A stretch of DNA of 59,258 nucleotides from the NCBI GenBank assembly GCA_947624345.1, contig CANQJW010000003.1, forward strand, positions 1-59,258, written 5' to 3'. A program made the position numbers and the translations under genes. Below, piece by piece: positions 7,980 to 16,859 of the stretch. Position 1 is the stretch's first letter; every line of letters begins with the position of its first letter. The stretch comes from an uncultured Clostridia bacterium. GTDB taxonomy: Bacteria; Bacillota; Clostridia; Oscillospirales; Ruminococcaceae. The notes below the pieces were generated by a model, which ran no database searches, was not told the origin of the DNA, and saw only the letters and a list, made by a program, of their open reading frames with translations.

Positions 7980-10934
7980 TTATTTCTTAGATGATGAATC
8001 CTTTTCATCAAGAGAAGCAACTAAACTTCTCATTCTTATCTTTGCAGCTCCGAGATTGTTGATCTCGTCAATTTTGAGCTGTGTATAAAACTTTCCGTTT
8101 TCTTCAAGTATTGCCCTTACCTCGTCGGTTGTAATAGCGTCAATTCCACAGCCGAATGACACAAGCTGAACAAGCTGCATATCGGGCTGAGTTGACACAT
8201 ATTCAGCCGCACGGTAAAGTCTTGAATGATAAGTCCACTGGTTTAATACATCAAGTGGCGGAACATTTATCAGGCTCGATACACTGTCCTCTGTGATAAC
8301 GGCAAGACCGAGAGACGTTATAAGCTTATGTATTCCGTGGTTGATTTCGGGATCAATATGATAAGGCCGTCCTGCAAGAACGATTATTTTCTGTCCCTTT
8401 GAGCGTGCGTTGGCAATAATTTCTCTTGCCTTTGTTTCTATGTGCCGTCTGAAATGAACCTCTTTTGTATATGCTTTATCAAGAACGTCATAAACCATAG
8501 ATTTAGTTATGGAATACTTTTTAAGCGCCCTTGCAACAGCTTTTGCTGTGTGGTTCTTTTTATTTATATCAATATAAGGGGATATAAAGTTATCATCATT
8601 GAGAACGGGCATATTAGCCTTTAACAGCTCCGGATAATAAGCGACAACGGGGCAATTGTAATGGTTATCGGTGCCGCCTTCGTCGATGTTGTAGCTCATA
8701 CAAGGATAGAATATAAAGTCTACGCCCTTTTCAAAAAGGCTTTCAATATGTCCGTGAGCAAGCTTTGCAGGATAGCAAACAGTATCCGATGGAATAGTCT
8801 GCTGACCTTTATAGTATGTTTCCCTTGTAGATTCTTCAGATAAAACTACCTCAAATCCGAGATTTGTAAAGAGTGTATGGAAGAAAGGAAGCATATCGTA
8901 AAAGCTAAGCGTCATAGGAATACCAACTTTAGCTATCGGGTTTTCAGGCTTGATGTTTTCATATGACCTTATCATATTGTACTTATATTCAAATATATTT
9001 TCAGGAAGATTTTCAGTCTTGATTCCTGCACCCTTTTCACATCTGTTTCCTGAAATGAATCTGTGACCGTCGTTGAATTTGATTATAGTAAGACTACAGT
9101 TTGCTCCACAGCCCCCGCACTGAGCAGAAGTTGATTTATATGAGAAGTTATCCAGCTCGCTGCTAGAGATAAGTCCTGATTTTTCAAGATTTTCAGCTTC
9201 ACTCTTTTCCTTTGCATACAATGCACAGCCGAAAGCTCCCATAAGTCCGGCTATTGCAGGGCGGGTAACATTCCTATCCATTTCCATCTCAAAGGAACGC
9301 AATACAGCATCGTTTAAAAAAGTTCCTCCCTGAACGACAATGTTCTTGCCAAGCTCCTCAGGCGATTTTGCACGGATAACCTTGTATATTGCGTTTTTGA
9401 TAATAGAAGAAGAAAGTCCTGCCGAAATGTCTTCAACGCTTGCTCCGTCCTTCTGAGCCTGCTTTACCGAACTGTTCATAAACACAGTACATCTTGAACC
9501 AAGCTCAACAGGTGCTTTTGCAAAAAGACCCAGGTTTGCAAAGTCTGCGATTTCATATCCCATTGCCTGTGCAAAGGTCTGAATAAACGAGCCACAGCCT
9601 GATGAACAAGCCTCGTTAAGCATAATGCTGTCGATAGCATTGTTTTTTATCTTGAAGCATTTAATATCCTGTCCGCCTATGTCGATAATAAAATCAACTT
9701 CAGGACAGAAATGTGCCGCCGCTTTGAAATGTGCAATCGTTTCAACTATACCGTAATCTATACCGATACTAGCCTTGATAAGATCCTCGCCATAGCCTGT
9801 TACAGCAGAGGCTTTTATATTTATTCTGTCTTCTGAAAGCTTGTAGATTTCCTTTATTTTATCGGTAACAATATCAAGCGGCTGACCTTTATTAGAGCAA
9901 TAATGATTATAAAGAAGCTTTCCGTCAGGGGTGATAAGCACAAGCTTTGTGGTTGTTGAACCTGCGTCAATTCCCAGATAAGCATCACCTTTATATGTAT
10001 GTATATTTTCATATTTGAGGTCTGACTTCTTGTGTCTTTCAACAAACTCGTGATAATCCTCTTTGGATTTGAATAACGGCTCGCCTACAACTATGTTGTC
10101 GGTTGCCTTTGCGTTGAGTATTCTCTCTAAAGCCTCGTCTATTGTCATAGGAGAAGCAATTTGCTCAGCTTGAAGCGCACTACCATATGCCATAAAGCAA
10201 GGTGCAAGCTCAGGGAAAATTGCGTGTTCGTCATCAAGGTTAAGTGTTGTTACAAAAGCTTTTCTTAAACCGCTAAGGAATGACAGAGGTCCGCCTAAAA
10301 ACAGAACCTTACCTGCTATTTTTCTTCCCTGTGCAAGTCCTGAAACGGTCTGGTCAACAACCGCCTGATAAATTGAAGCAGCAATATCCTCTTTCTTTGC
10401 TCCCTGATTTAAGAGTGGTTGAATATCTGATTTTGCAAAAACTCCGCACCGTGAAGCGATAGGATAGATTTTCTCTGACTTTAATGAAAGCTTGTTAAGC
10501 TCGTCTGGTGTAACGCCGAGAAGGGTTGCCATCTGATCAATAAAAGCACCTGTTCCGCCAGCACACGAGCCGTTCATTCGCTGTTCAACCCCTCCGGTGA
10601 GGAAGATGATTTTAGCATCCTCTCCGCCAAGCTCAACAACAACATCTGCATCAGGATAGCTTTTGTTTACCGCAACAAATGCGGAATAAACCTCCTGAAC
10701 AAATTCAATACCGCTTGTGTTTGCAATTCCAAGCCCTGCCGAGCCTGTTATAGCAATTTTAAATCTCTCGCCCTTGAATTTATCTCTAATTATTTTTAAC
10801 TGCTCTGCAACAGTTTCTTTAACCTTAGAAAAATGTCTCTCATATTTATTATAGATTATTGTTTCTTCATCTAAAATAACCGTTTTCACAGTTGTCGATC
10901 CGACATCTATACCAAGATTATAAATTTTATTCAT
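7980..10934 (-). CDS. Double BadF/BadG-type acyl-CoA dehydratase activase with DUF2229 region
   Basis: A 984-residue protein built from two ASKHA ATPase activase domains and a C-terminal DUF2229-like region. Domain one starts GIDVGSTTVK (about 9-18) with cysteine motifs NGSCAGGTGAF (Cys124) and ASRCGVF (Cys163). Domain two starts GIDAGSTTTK (about 325) with NEACSSGCGSF and GSRCTVF. In characterised activases (HgdC type) two such cysteines per subunit hold a bridging [4Fe-4S] cluster and ATP hydrolysis drives electron transfer to a dehydratase. A cysteine cluster CGGCGANCSL lies near residue 610. The downstream partner gene is adjacent. No dehydratase A/B subunits are nearby, so the target is unknown. 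GGAGA precedes the ATG. Confidence 0.82.
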   Translation of the reverse strand: MNKIYNLGIDVGSTTVKTVILDEETIIYNKYERHFSKVKETVAEQLKIIRDKFKGERFKIAITGSAGLGIANTSGIEFVQEVYSAFVAVNKSYPDADVVVELGGEDAKIIFLTGGVEQRMNGSCAGGTGAFIDQMATLLGVTPDELNKLSLKSEKIYPIASRCGVFAKSDIQPLLNQGAKKEDIAASIYQAVVDQTVSGLAQGRKIAGKVLFLGGPLSFLSGLRKAFVTTLNLDDEHAIFPELAPCFMAYGSALQAEQIASPMTIDEALERILNAKATDNIVVGEPLFKSKEDYHEFVERHKKSDLKYENIHTYKGDAYLGIDAGSTTTKLVLITPDGKLLYNHYCSNKGQPLDIVTDKIKEIYKLSEDRINIKASAVTGYGEDLIKASIGIDYGIVETIAHFKAAAHFCPEVDFIIDIGGQDIKCFKIKNNAIDSIMLNEACSSGCGSFIQTFAQAMGYEIADFANLGLFAKAPVELGSRCTVFMNSSVKQAQKDGASVEDISAGLSSSIIKNAIYKVIRAKSPEELGKNIVVQGGTFLNDAVLRSFEMEMDRNVTRPAIAGLMGAFGCALYAKEKSEAENLEKSGLISSSELDNFSYKSTSAQCGGCGANCSLTIIKFNDGHRFISGNRCEKGAGIKTENLPENIFEYKYNMIRSYENIKPENPIAKVGIPMTLSFYDMLPFFHTLFTNLGFEVVLSEESTRETYYKGQQTIPSDTVCYPAKLAHGHIESLFEKGVDFIFYPCMSYNIDEGGTDNHYNCPVVAYYPELLKANMPVLNDDNFISPYIDINKKNHTAKAVARALKKYSITKSMVYDVLDKAYTKEVHFRRHIETKAREIIANARSKGQKIIVLAGRPYHIDPEINHGIHKLITSLGLAVITEDSVSSLINVPPLDVLNQWTYHSRLYRAAEYVSTQPDMQLVQLVSFGCGIDAITTDEVRAILEENGKFYTQLKIDEINNLGAAKIRMRSLVASLDEKDSSSKK

Positions 10935-11016
10935 AAAAATCTCCGTTTCCGATTTATATTTATTTTATCTTTTGTTAGCTTGATTTAAAAACATTATACT
11001 ACATTTTTTTTAATAA

Positions 11017-11109
11017 ATAAAGACCTTTGATAAAAGATTTATTGGTAAAAGTGCCGATGATATGCTAAATGCTCAATCGTTTGATGATAAACAAGGAAAA
11101 GATTTTTAA
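11017..11109 (+). pseudogene. Possible remnant of a coding sequence (about 30 codons)
   Basis: In the 353-base gap before the cellulase an open stretch encodes the end of a protein-like sequence containing FIGKSADDMLNAQSFDD. It has no start codon at its head and no ribosome site. Codon use looks coding-like, so it may be the 3' scrap of a lost gene, but chance is not excluded. The rest of the gap is AT-rich and carries the cellulase promoter. Confidence 0.2.
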
Positions 11110-11180
11110 TATAGACAGATTATATTTAATAAGAAAGGACTTGCCATTTTATATTGTTTTATAAAAAATTGATATAAATG

Positions 11181-11223
11181 TTGACTTTAAATATTGACTT
11201 TAAATATATAATTATTGTATAAT
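11181..11223 (+). promoter_or_regulatory. Cellulase promoter with 13-bp tandem repeat
   Basis: TTGACT (11194-11199), an 18-base spacer and TATAAT (11218-11223) form a good sigma A promoter about 65 bases before the GH5 start. The -35 belongs to a perfect tandem duplication of TTGACTTTAAATA (11181-11193 and 11194-11206), so a second -35-like box lies 13 bases upstream. Confidence 0.75.
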
Positions 11224-11287
11224 AAAAACAAGCAAATATCAAATGCTTAATTTTGATTAAATTATAAATCATAGAAAGGAAATTATT

Positions 11288-13513
11288 ATGAAGCTAAGAA
11301 GAATAATTGCAGGAATTTCATCAGTTGCAATGATGTTAGGCTCTTTATCGCTGCAAGGCGTTGTGACAGGCTCGGCAGACGGTGCTGATGACGGCGTAAT
11401 GCGCGACAATATGACTGCACAGCAGTATGCTGATGATATGGGATTGGGTATCAATCTCGGTAATACTATGGAGGGCTACTGGCTTGATCTTAACAGGACC
11501 ACCTCAGGTGCGTCAACAGCACCCGGAAAAACTCCACAGAATTTTGAAACCTGTTGGGGTGCCGTTGTTACCACTCAGGAAATTATTAACGGAATGAAAA
11601 ATGCAGGCTTTAAGACTGTTAGAATCCCTGTGTATTGGGGTAATATGATGGAGGAAGACGGAACCTATACTATAAATCCTCAGTACATAGGCAGAGTTAA
11701 GGAAATAGTTGATTACTGTCGCAATGCAGGGTTATATGCTGTTATAAATATGCACCACTATGATGAATTTGTAATAAGACATTTTGCAACCTTTGGTACT
11801 CTAGAGGAGTGCGCTGAAACAATCAAGCACCTCTGGACTCAAATCGCTGAATATTTTAAGGGCTATTCAGACTACCTGCTTTTTGAGGGATTTAACGAAT
11901 ATCTGGGCGGAGCTCCTTATGAGCTTGATGAAAACGGAAATATTGCTAAGGATTCAAGCGGAGGTGCAAAGATTGCAAAAGCTCTTCCGGCTGACGAGGC
12001 ATATAAGTGGACCAATACGTTAAATCAGGCGTTTGTAGACGCAGTAAGAGCAACGGGTGGAAACAACGAAAACAGAATATTGATTGCGTCGGGATATTTT
12101 ACGAACGTTGACAATACCACAAGCGATAAATTCATTATGCCTACAGATAAAACTAAGGACAGATTAATGGTATCTGTTCACTATGTGGATAGTAGTATGT
12201 ACTGGCAGAATTCAATAGGTAATGATAGCTGGAGAAAATACAGTATTATTGAGCTGGAACGTCTAAAGAATGCATTTACGACAAAGGGAATACCGGTATT
12301 TGTAGGCGAGACAACAGCAGGCTATGACGGTCATTTTGCCGGTGACGCAGATGTTACCAATTCATCAGACGCAATAGATTATATGCTGAGACTGATTAAA
12401 AGCTATAATTTTATTCCTGTTTTGTGGGATACTCGCAATATTGACCAAGAAACTCAAAGAGATATTAGTTTTTATTCAAGAACTACCTATAAAATACAAA
12501 TAGAATCTAACGCAAAAGTTATAGATCAGTTATCTAAAGAACTTGCAGACGGTACATTTGTACCTTTAGATATTGAAAGTTCTTACGTTCCTCCTATGCC
12601 AAAGGAAGACGCTCTTGGTTTGGTTTACAGCAATGCAGTTCCGGTGGTTTTAGCCAGCGGAACAGCAGACGCGTCTATGGCTGGAGCAACTTCGATCAGA
12701 TATATATTTGACAGTGCGCCAGATACATCGCTTAATCCATGGGCAAGTATAAATTTGTCTGCAACAGTTGGCGGAAAAACATCTACAGCTTCTAAGAAAG
12801 GCGAAGATGATATGTTGGGACAAACTGTATTAGAGGCGGTATTAGATCTTACAAACCCCATAAAAGAGGGAGACAGATACAGTGTCTCTGCGCAAACATA
12901 TTCTTGGGGCGATGCTTCAGATTATGTCTTCTTGATAAGACGCATAGAGTTTCTTGACGCAGACGGAGAAGTAATCAAAAAAATTGATAAGTCTAATAAG
13001 CCGTCTGATAATAACGATGATAATGACGATAATAATGATAATAACAACGATAATAACAATGATAACAATAACAACAATAATAGCAGCAACAATAACGGTA
13101 ATAACAACGGAAACCAAACAGTTAAACCGGGAACAACAAAACCAGGAAATAAGGAAACAACTACTGCTCCAAAGACAACAAGCGGTGAGAAGGCTGCTAA
13201 GCAGGTAGTTAATAAGGCTAAGATAAAGAATCTTAAGGCTACTGTTAAGGGCAAGAAGGTAACAGTTAAGTGGAAGAAAGTTAGCAAGGTAACAGGATAC
13301 ATTGTTGAGGTATCAGTTAATAAGAAATTCAAGAATCCTATTGCAAAGAAGACCTTAAAGAAGAACTCAAATAAAGTTACGCTTAAAATCAAAAAGCTCA
13401 AGAAAGGCAAGACGTATTGGGTAAGAATAAGAACTTATAAGAGTTACAAAGCTAACGGCAAGACCGAAAAGGCAACAGGTTCTTGGAAGAAGTTTAAATT
13501 TAAAGTTAAATAA
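11288..13513 (+). CDS. Secreted GH5 endoglucanase with C-terminal basic Fn3-like module
   Basis: A 741-residue secreted glycoside hydrolase. A signal peptide (about 1-30) precedes a GH5 domain (about 40-415) with GINLGNTMEGYW, GFKTVRIPVYWGNM and INMHHYDEF. The acid/base is Glu204 in FEGFNEYLGG and the nucleophile Glu341 in VFVGETTAGY. The usual NEP is NEY here. An unassigned beta-rich module (about 430-570) follows, possibly carbohydrate-binding. Then come an Asn/Asp linker (about 575-615), a Thr-rich linker, and a very basic Fn3-like domain (about 650-741). Endo-beta-1,4-glucanase is the likeliest activity; xyloglucanase or mannanase activity is possible. No dockerin was seen. AAAGGA precedes the ATG. 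It is a single gene with its own promoter and terminator. Confidence 0.87.
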   Translation: MKLRRIIAGISSVAMMLGSLSLQGVVTGSADGADDGVMRDNMTAQQYADDMGLGINLGNTMEGYWLDLNRTTSGASTAPGKTPQNFETCWGAVVTTQEIINGMKNAGFKTVRIPVYWGNMMEEDGTYTINPQYIGRVKEIVDYCRNAGLYAVINMHHYDEFVIRHFATFGTLEECAETIKHLWTQIAEYFKGYSDYLLFEGFNEYLGGAPYELDENGNIAKDSSGGAKIAKALPADEAYKWTNTLNQAFVDAVRATGGNNENRILIASGYFTNVDNTTSDKFIMPTDKTKDRLMVSVHYVDSSMYWQNSIGNDSWRKYSIIELERLKNAFTTKGIPVFVGETTAGYDGHFAGDADVTNSSDAIDYMLRLIKSYNFIPVLWDTRNIDQETQRDISFYSRTTYKIQIESNAKVIDQLSKELADGTFVPLDIESSYVPPMPKEDALGLVYSNAVPVVLASGTADASMAGATSIRYIFDSAPDTSLNPWASINLSATVGGKTSTASKKGEDDMLGQTVLEAVLDLTNPIKEGDRYSVSAQTYSWGDASDYVFLIRRIEFLDADGEVIKKIDKSNKPSDNNDDNDDNNDNNNDNNNDNNNNNNSSNNNGNNNGNQTVKPGTTKPGNKETTTAPKTTSGEKAAKQVVNKAKIKNLKATVKGKKVTVKWKKVSKVTGYIVEVSVNKKFKNPIAKKTLKKNSNKVTLKIKKLKKGKTYWVRIRTYKSYKANGKTEKATGSWKKFKFKVK
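13004..13105 (+). repeat. AAT/AAC/GAT codon repeat (Asn/Asp linker)
   Basis: About 100 bases of near-tandem AAY and GAY triplets encode the Asn/Asp-rich linker of the cellulase. Such triplet tracts are prone to length change. The minus-strand poly-Leu/Ile/Val open frames over it are artefacts. Confidence 0.8.
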
Positions 13514-13537
13514 GCAACGGTAACGCTGTATTCAGTT

Positions 13538-13571
13538 CGCCTCTGGTAAGTATATCAGAGGCGGATTTTTT
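13538..13571 (+). terminator. Terminator of the cellulase gene
   Basis: A perfect eight-base stem CGCCTCTG/CAGAGGCG with a ten-base loop is followed by GATTTTTT, 24 bases after the cellulase stop codon. Confidence 0.92.
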
Positions 13572-13573
13572 AC

Positions 13574-13604
13574 ACAAAAAAGGTGCCAATTAAAATGGAC
13601 ACCT
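13574..13604 (-). terminator. Terminator of the pullulanase gene
   Basis: On the minus strand AGGTGTCC/GGCACCT arms (one mismatch) with a nine-base loop are followed by TTTTTT, just after the pullulanase stop. The two genes are convergent and each has its own terminator. Confidence 0.85.
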
Positions 13605-13633
13605 AAATATATTAACCTATTAACCGCTTATGT

Positions 13634-15601
13634 TTATTTTTTCAAAAGAACAAGGGCAGATATAGCATCAAGCTGAACCTGACCTGATATGGTTTTGTTT
13701 AACTTCAATTCATCTTCACCATTGGAATTCAGTATAACGGTATATTCCCCTTCGGGTAGATTTGCAGTTTTGTTATCAGTGTACGGGTTAAGCAATATTG
13801 CAATAACAGATTTGCTTTTCGGGTCGTTATTTTCAAGGGTATAGCCAATTATGCTGCTGTCTCCGGTGTTGAAAAATCTCATTTGCGATTCAATACATTC
13901 TCTTTTTCTGAGCCTTAACTGCGGATACTTTTTCCTCAGTGAAATCAACGCCTTGTAATATCTGAATACGCTGATATTTTCCGCTTTCTGATTCCACTTT
14001 ATAGAGTTTGTCTCATCAGGAGCATTATAGCTGTTGCCGTTAAACGGAATGTTTTTATCCGTTTCTCTGTCGTTCGGTATTTTTGGCTTTGAACGAAGAA
14101 AATCCTGTCCAAGCTCTAAAAACGGAACTCCCTGAGAGAGTAAAACGATTGCCGCCGATAGCTTATCCATTTTAATTCGCTCATCTGCGGTAAAATTCTC
14201 TGTGCTGACTGCGAGTTTATCCCAGAGGGTGTGATTGTCGTGAGCCTCGCAGTAATTAACGGTCTGAGAGGGATTATAGGCAAAGCAAGCCTCGTCATTG
14301 CCGATTAGCTGGCTGTGTGGAACACTTCCCGCAAGACCTCGTTTTATTGTATTTACAGTGTGGATATTTCCGCTTACAAAACCCTTGTCGTAAATATTAA
14401 AAACCGAACCCTTTACAGCGTCTCTTAAATTATCATTGAACAGACCTACTCTTGCAAATTGATAAGAGTTCCACTTGCAAGCGAGTTTTGCTGATGACAT
14501 TGGCGTTTCACCGCCCGTCCAGCCTTCGCCATACATCAGTATTTGAGGGTTTATCTCGTTCAGCTTATCTCTTATAAGGTTGACAGTTTCAATGTCAATA
14601 AGTCCCATAAGGTCGAACCTGAAGCCATCTATTTTATATTCTCTTGCCCAGAATTCAACCGAATCGAGAATGTATTTTCTCACCATCGCACGCTCTGAAG
14701 CCAGCTCGTTCCCACAGCCTGAGCCGTTTGAGAACCAGTTGTTTTTTGTTCTGTGATAATAAAATGGAAAGGTTTTATGAAAAGAGGATTTCTCGCTTTC
14801 AAATGTATGGTTGTAGACCACATCCATTATAACCCCAATATTATTTTCATGGAGTGCTTTAATCATCTCTTTGAACTCTCTTATTCTCACCTTAGGATCA
14901 TAAGGATTTGTGGAATACGAACCCTCTAAGCAGTTATAATTCTTCGGGTCATAGCCCCAGTTGTAGCTTTGATTTTCGGTAATGGGAATCCTCTCGTCAA
15001 TAGTTGAAAAATCAAATACAGGAAGCAGATGAACGTGTGTGATTCCCAAAGACTTCAAATGGTCAAGGCAGGTCGCCGTACCTTTATAAGACGTTCCGCT
15101 TTCGGTGAACGCCAGAAACCTGCCTCGGTTTTTCTCGCTCACTCCGCTTGTTATGTCAATAGAGAAATCTCTGACATTTGTTTCATAAATAACAGCATCG
15201 CAGGGGATTACACACTCAGGATTTTTTACATTGTCCCAGTTTTTTGGATTTGTTGAAGAGAAATCTACAACCGCACCTCTCTCGCCATTGATACCGCATG
15301 CTTTTGCGTATATGTCAATAGTTTCATTCCGCACGCCGTTATATTCAAACGTGTAGGTATAAAAAATTCCGTCTAAGTTTTTATAAACGGTAATTGCCCA
15401 TACGCCTTTTTCCTGTCTTATCATAGGGTTACTCTCTATGAGATTATCCCCCTCGCCTTCTTGGTACAAATTCAAAAAAACGGCAGAAGCCTCAGGGGCC
15501 CAGACCTTGAACTGAGTTTTATTATCAATAATCAAGGCTCCTAAATCGCTGCCGTAATAAGCGTTTTCTCTGTCAAATTTTTCATAATCCTGAATGTTCA
15601 T
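13634..15601 (-). CDS. pulA: Type I pullulanase (GH13 alpha-1,6-glucosidase)
   Basis: A 655-residue debranching enzyme. An N-terminal CBM48-like domain (about 15-110) is followed by a GH13 barrel with the type I pullulanase signature YNWGYDP (about 213-219). The catalytic residues are the nucleophile Asp330 in DGFRFDLMG, the acid/base Glu359 in MYGEGWTGG, and the third acid in EAHDNHTLWD. It hydrolyses alpha-1,6 branch points of pullulan, glycogen and starch dextrins. There is no signal peptide, so it is probably cytoplasmic and acts on imported branched maltodextrins or on glycogen. The ATG at 15601 has AAGGA ten bases upstream; the preceding codon is a TTG. It is transcribed alone. Confidence 0.93.
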   Translation of the reverse strand: MNIQDYEKFDRENAYYGSDLGALIIDNKTQFKVWAPEASAVFLNLYQEGEGDNLIESNPMIRQEKGVWAITVYKNLDGIFYTYTFEYNGVRNETIDIYAKACGINGERGAVVDFSSTNPKNWDNVKNPECVIPCDAVIYETNVRDFSIDITSGVSEKNRGRFLAFTESGTSYKGTATCLDHLKSLGITHVHLLPVFDFSTIDERIPITENQSYNWGYDPKNYNCLEGSYSTNPYDPKVRIREFKEMIKALHENNIGVIMDVVYNHTFESEKSSFHKTFPFYYHRTKNNWFSNGSGCGNELASERAMVRKYILDSVEFWAREYKIDGFRFDLMGLIDIETVNLIRDKLNEINPQILMYGEGWTGGETPMSSAKLACKWNSYQFARVGLFNDNLRDAVKGSVFNIYDKGFVSGNIHTVNTIKRGLAGSVPHSQLIGNDEACFAYNPSQTVNYCEAHDNHTLWDKLAVSTENFTADERIKMDKLSAAIVLLSQGVPFLELGQDFLRSKPKIPNDRETDKNIPFNGNSYNAPDETNSIKWNQKAENISVFRYYKALISLRKKYPQLRLRKRECIESQMRFFNTGDSSIIGYTLENNDPKSKSVIAILLNPYTDNKTANLPEGEYTVILNSNGEDELKLNKTISGQVQLDAISALVLLKK

Positions 15602-15698
15602 CAATTTCTATCCTTAAAACCTTAAATTTTCTCATTATGTAATCTAATCTTTTTGCGGTTAAATATACTCATAATTTACTTTAGGAAAATCAGTAAAA

Positions 15699-16673
15699 TT
15701 AGAATTTAAGTGCAAATGCGACAACAATCAATGATATTATAATCTGCAAAATGCTGAATCTGAACACAACCTGAGTATCACTCCATTCCTTTACCTTTCT
15801 CATTTGATCGTGGATAGGGGTCCTTATGTTTTTCATAAAGCCTTTTAGCTTTAAGTATCTAATAGCGCTGACTTTGATAAGACCGAGTCCGCCGTCAAGA
15901 ATAAGCATAAATGCCGCAAAGATAAAGGTGATCGGCGAGCCTGTCTGTAAAAATGCAATCGCCAGAATAACACCCAACGCTCTTGAGCCGGCGTCGCCCA
16001 TAAGAAGTCTGCTTGGGGAAGCATTGAACCAGATATATGCTAAAACGCAGATTATCATAATAAGCAGTATAGGGCTGAAGCTCTGTCCTTTTCCCAAGAA
16101 GAAAAGCATAACGTATGCAGTTATAAGAGAAATCGTTGTAAGACTTCCGCAAAGCCCGTCAACGCCGTCAGAGCAGTTTGTGACATTTATAGCCGCCCAG
16201 ACGAGTATTACCCCGAGGATTATAAACAATACAGCAGGGATTTTCACGCCTCTTATTCCAAGCATAGCCAGATTGATCATGCTTCCGTTGAACGAATAGT
16301 ATGTAACAGAAACGCCGACTGCTACAATAAGGTCGATAAGTCCCTTTTTATATTCTCCCCATGGGACCTTTGAACTGTCGTCTAAATATCCACTCATCAT
16401 TTCTATAAAAATCAAAGTGAGATAAATAATAAGCTCAATATCAAGAGGAACAAACAATATAGACGATAATACAAATGTGATAATAAATATAACACCTGCA
16501 CCTCTCGGCTTTCCCTCCGAAAGCTGGCCGTTTACAGCAAATTCTCTTCCCTGATCCTTGGGGAGTGAACCACGAAACAGCAGTATTCCGCCAAATGTCA
16601 TAAAAAAGCTGACAAGAATCAATAGCCCATAATAAATATTTGAAAACTCTTCAGGTATAAGGTTGCGAAGCAT
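15699..16673 (-). CDS. MraY-like phospho-MurNAc-pentapeptide transferase family protein
   Basis: A 324-residue integral membrane protein of the MraY/WecA polyprenyl-phosphate sugar-phosphate transferase family, with about ten hydrophobic segments. Family motifs are GYLDDSSKV, TNCSDGVDGLCG (DxxD type) and LMGDAGSRALG. Near the C-terminus TPIHDQMRKVKEWSDTQVV stands where MraY has its HHH motif, so only one histidine aligns. Members couple UDP-MurNAc-pentapeptide or UDP-GlcNAc to a lipid carrier. It is not in a cell-division cluster, so it could be the main MraY of this lineage or a paralogue for another glycan. The ATG at 16673 is preferred because AAAGGA precedes it and the promoter's start site is near 16700; an upstream TTG is less likely. 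Confidence 0.78.
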   Translation of the reverse strand: MLRNLIPEEFSNIYYGLLILVSFFMTFGGILLFRGSLPKDQGREFAVNGQLSEGKPRGAGVIFIITFVLSSILFVPLDIELIIYLTLIFIEMMSGYLDDSSKVPWGEYKKGLIDLIVAVGVSVTYYSFNGSMINLAMLGIRGVKIPAVLFIILGVILVWAAINVTNCSDGVDGLCGSLTTISLITAYVMLFFLGKGQSFSPILLIMIICVLAYIWFNASPSRLLMGDAGSRALGVILAIAFLQTGSPITFIFAAFMLILDGGLGLIKVSAIRYLKLKGFMKNIRTPIHDQMRKVKEWSDTQVVFRFSILQIIISLIVVAFALKF

Positions 16674-16706
16674 ATCACACCAATCCTTTATTTCATATTT
16701 CAATTC

Positions 16707-16735
16707 ATTATACTACTTCATAGAAAAAAAAGCAA
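16707..16735 (-). promoter_or_regulatory. Promoter of the MraY-like gene
   Basis: On the minus strand TTGCTT (16730-16735), a 17-base spacer and TATAAT (16707-16712) give a sigma A promoter about 33 bases before the ATG. Its position shows that the TTG at 16703 would be at or before the transcript's 5' end. Confidence 0.75.
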
Positions 16736-16797
16736 GGAGAAAAAACTCGCATTTATATACTATGTAATATTATAAATATATTTTGTAAAAAAACATT

Positions 16798-16825
16798 TTG
16801 ATTTGTCGATGAATTGTGTTATACT
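16798..16825 (+). promoter_or_regulatory. Probable mscL promoter
   Basis: TTGATT (16798-16803), a 16-base spacer and TATACT (16820-16825) lie 35 bases before the mscL start. Confidence 0.55.
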
Positions 16826-16859
16826 TATATTGGCATTAAAAAATGTTAGGAGGTACAAA

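Noticed and set aside
12917-13410. Long minus-strand open frames rich in Leu, Ile and Val opposite the cellulase linker
   Set aside because: They are the reverse complement of AAY/GAY triplet repeats and have no ribosome sites; the plus strand is a clear cellulase.
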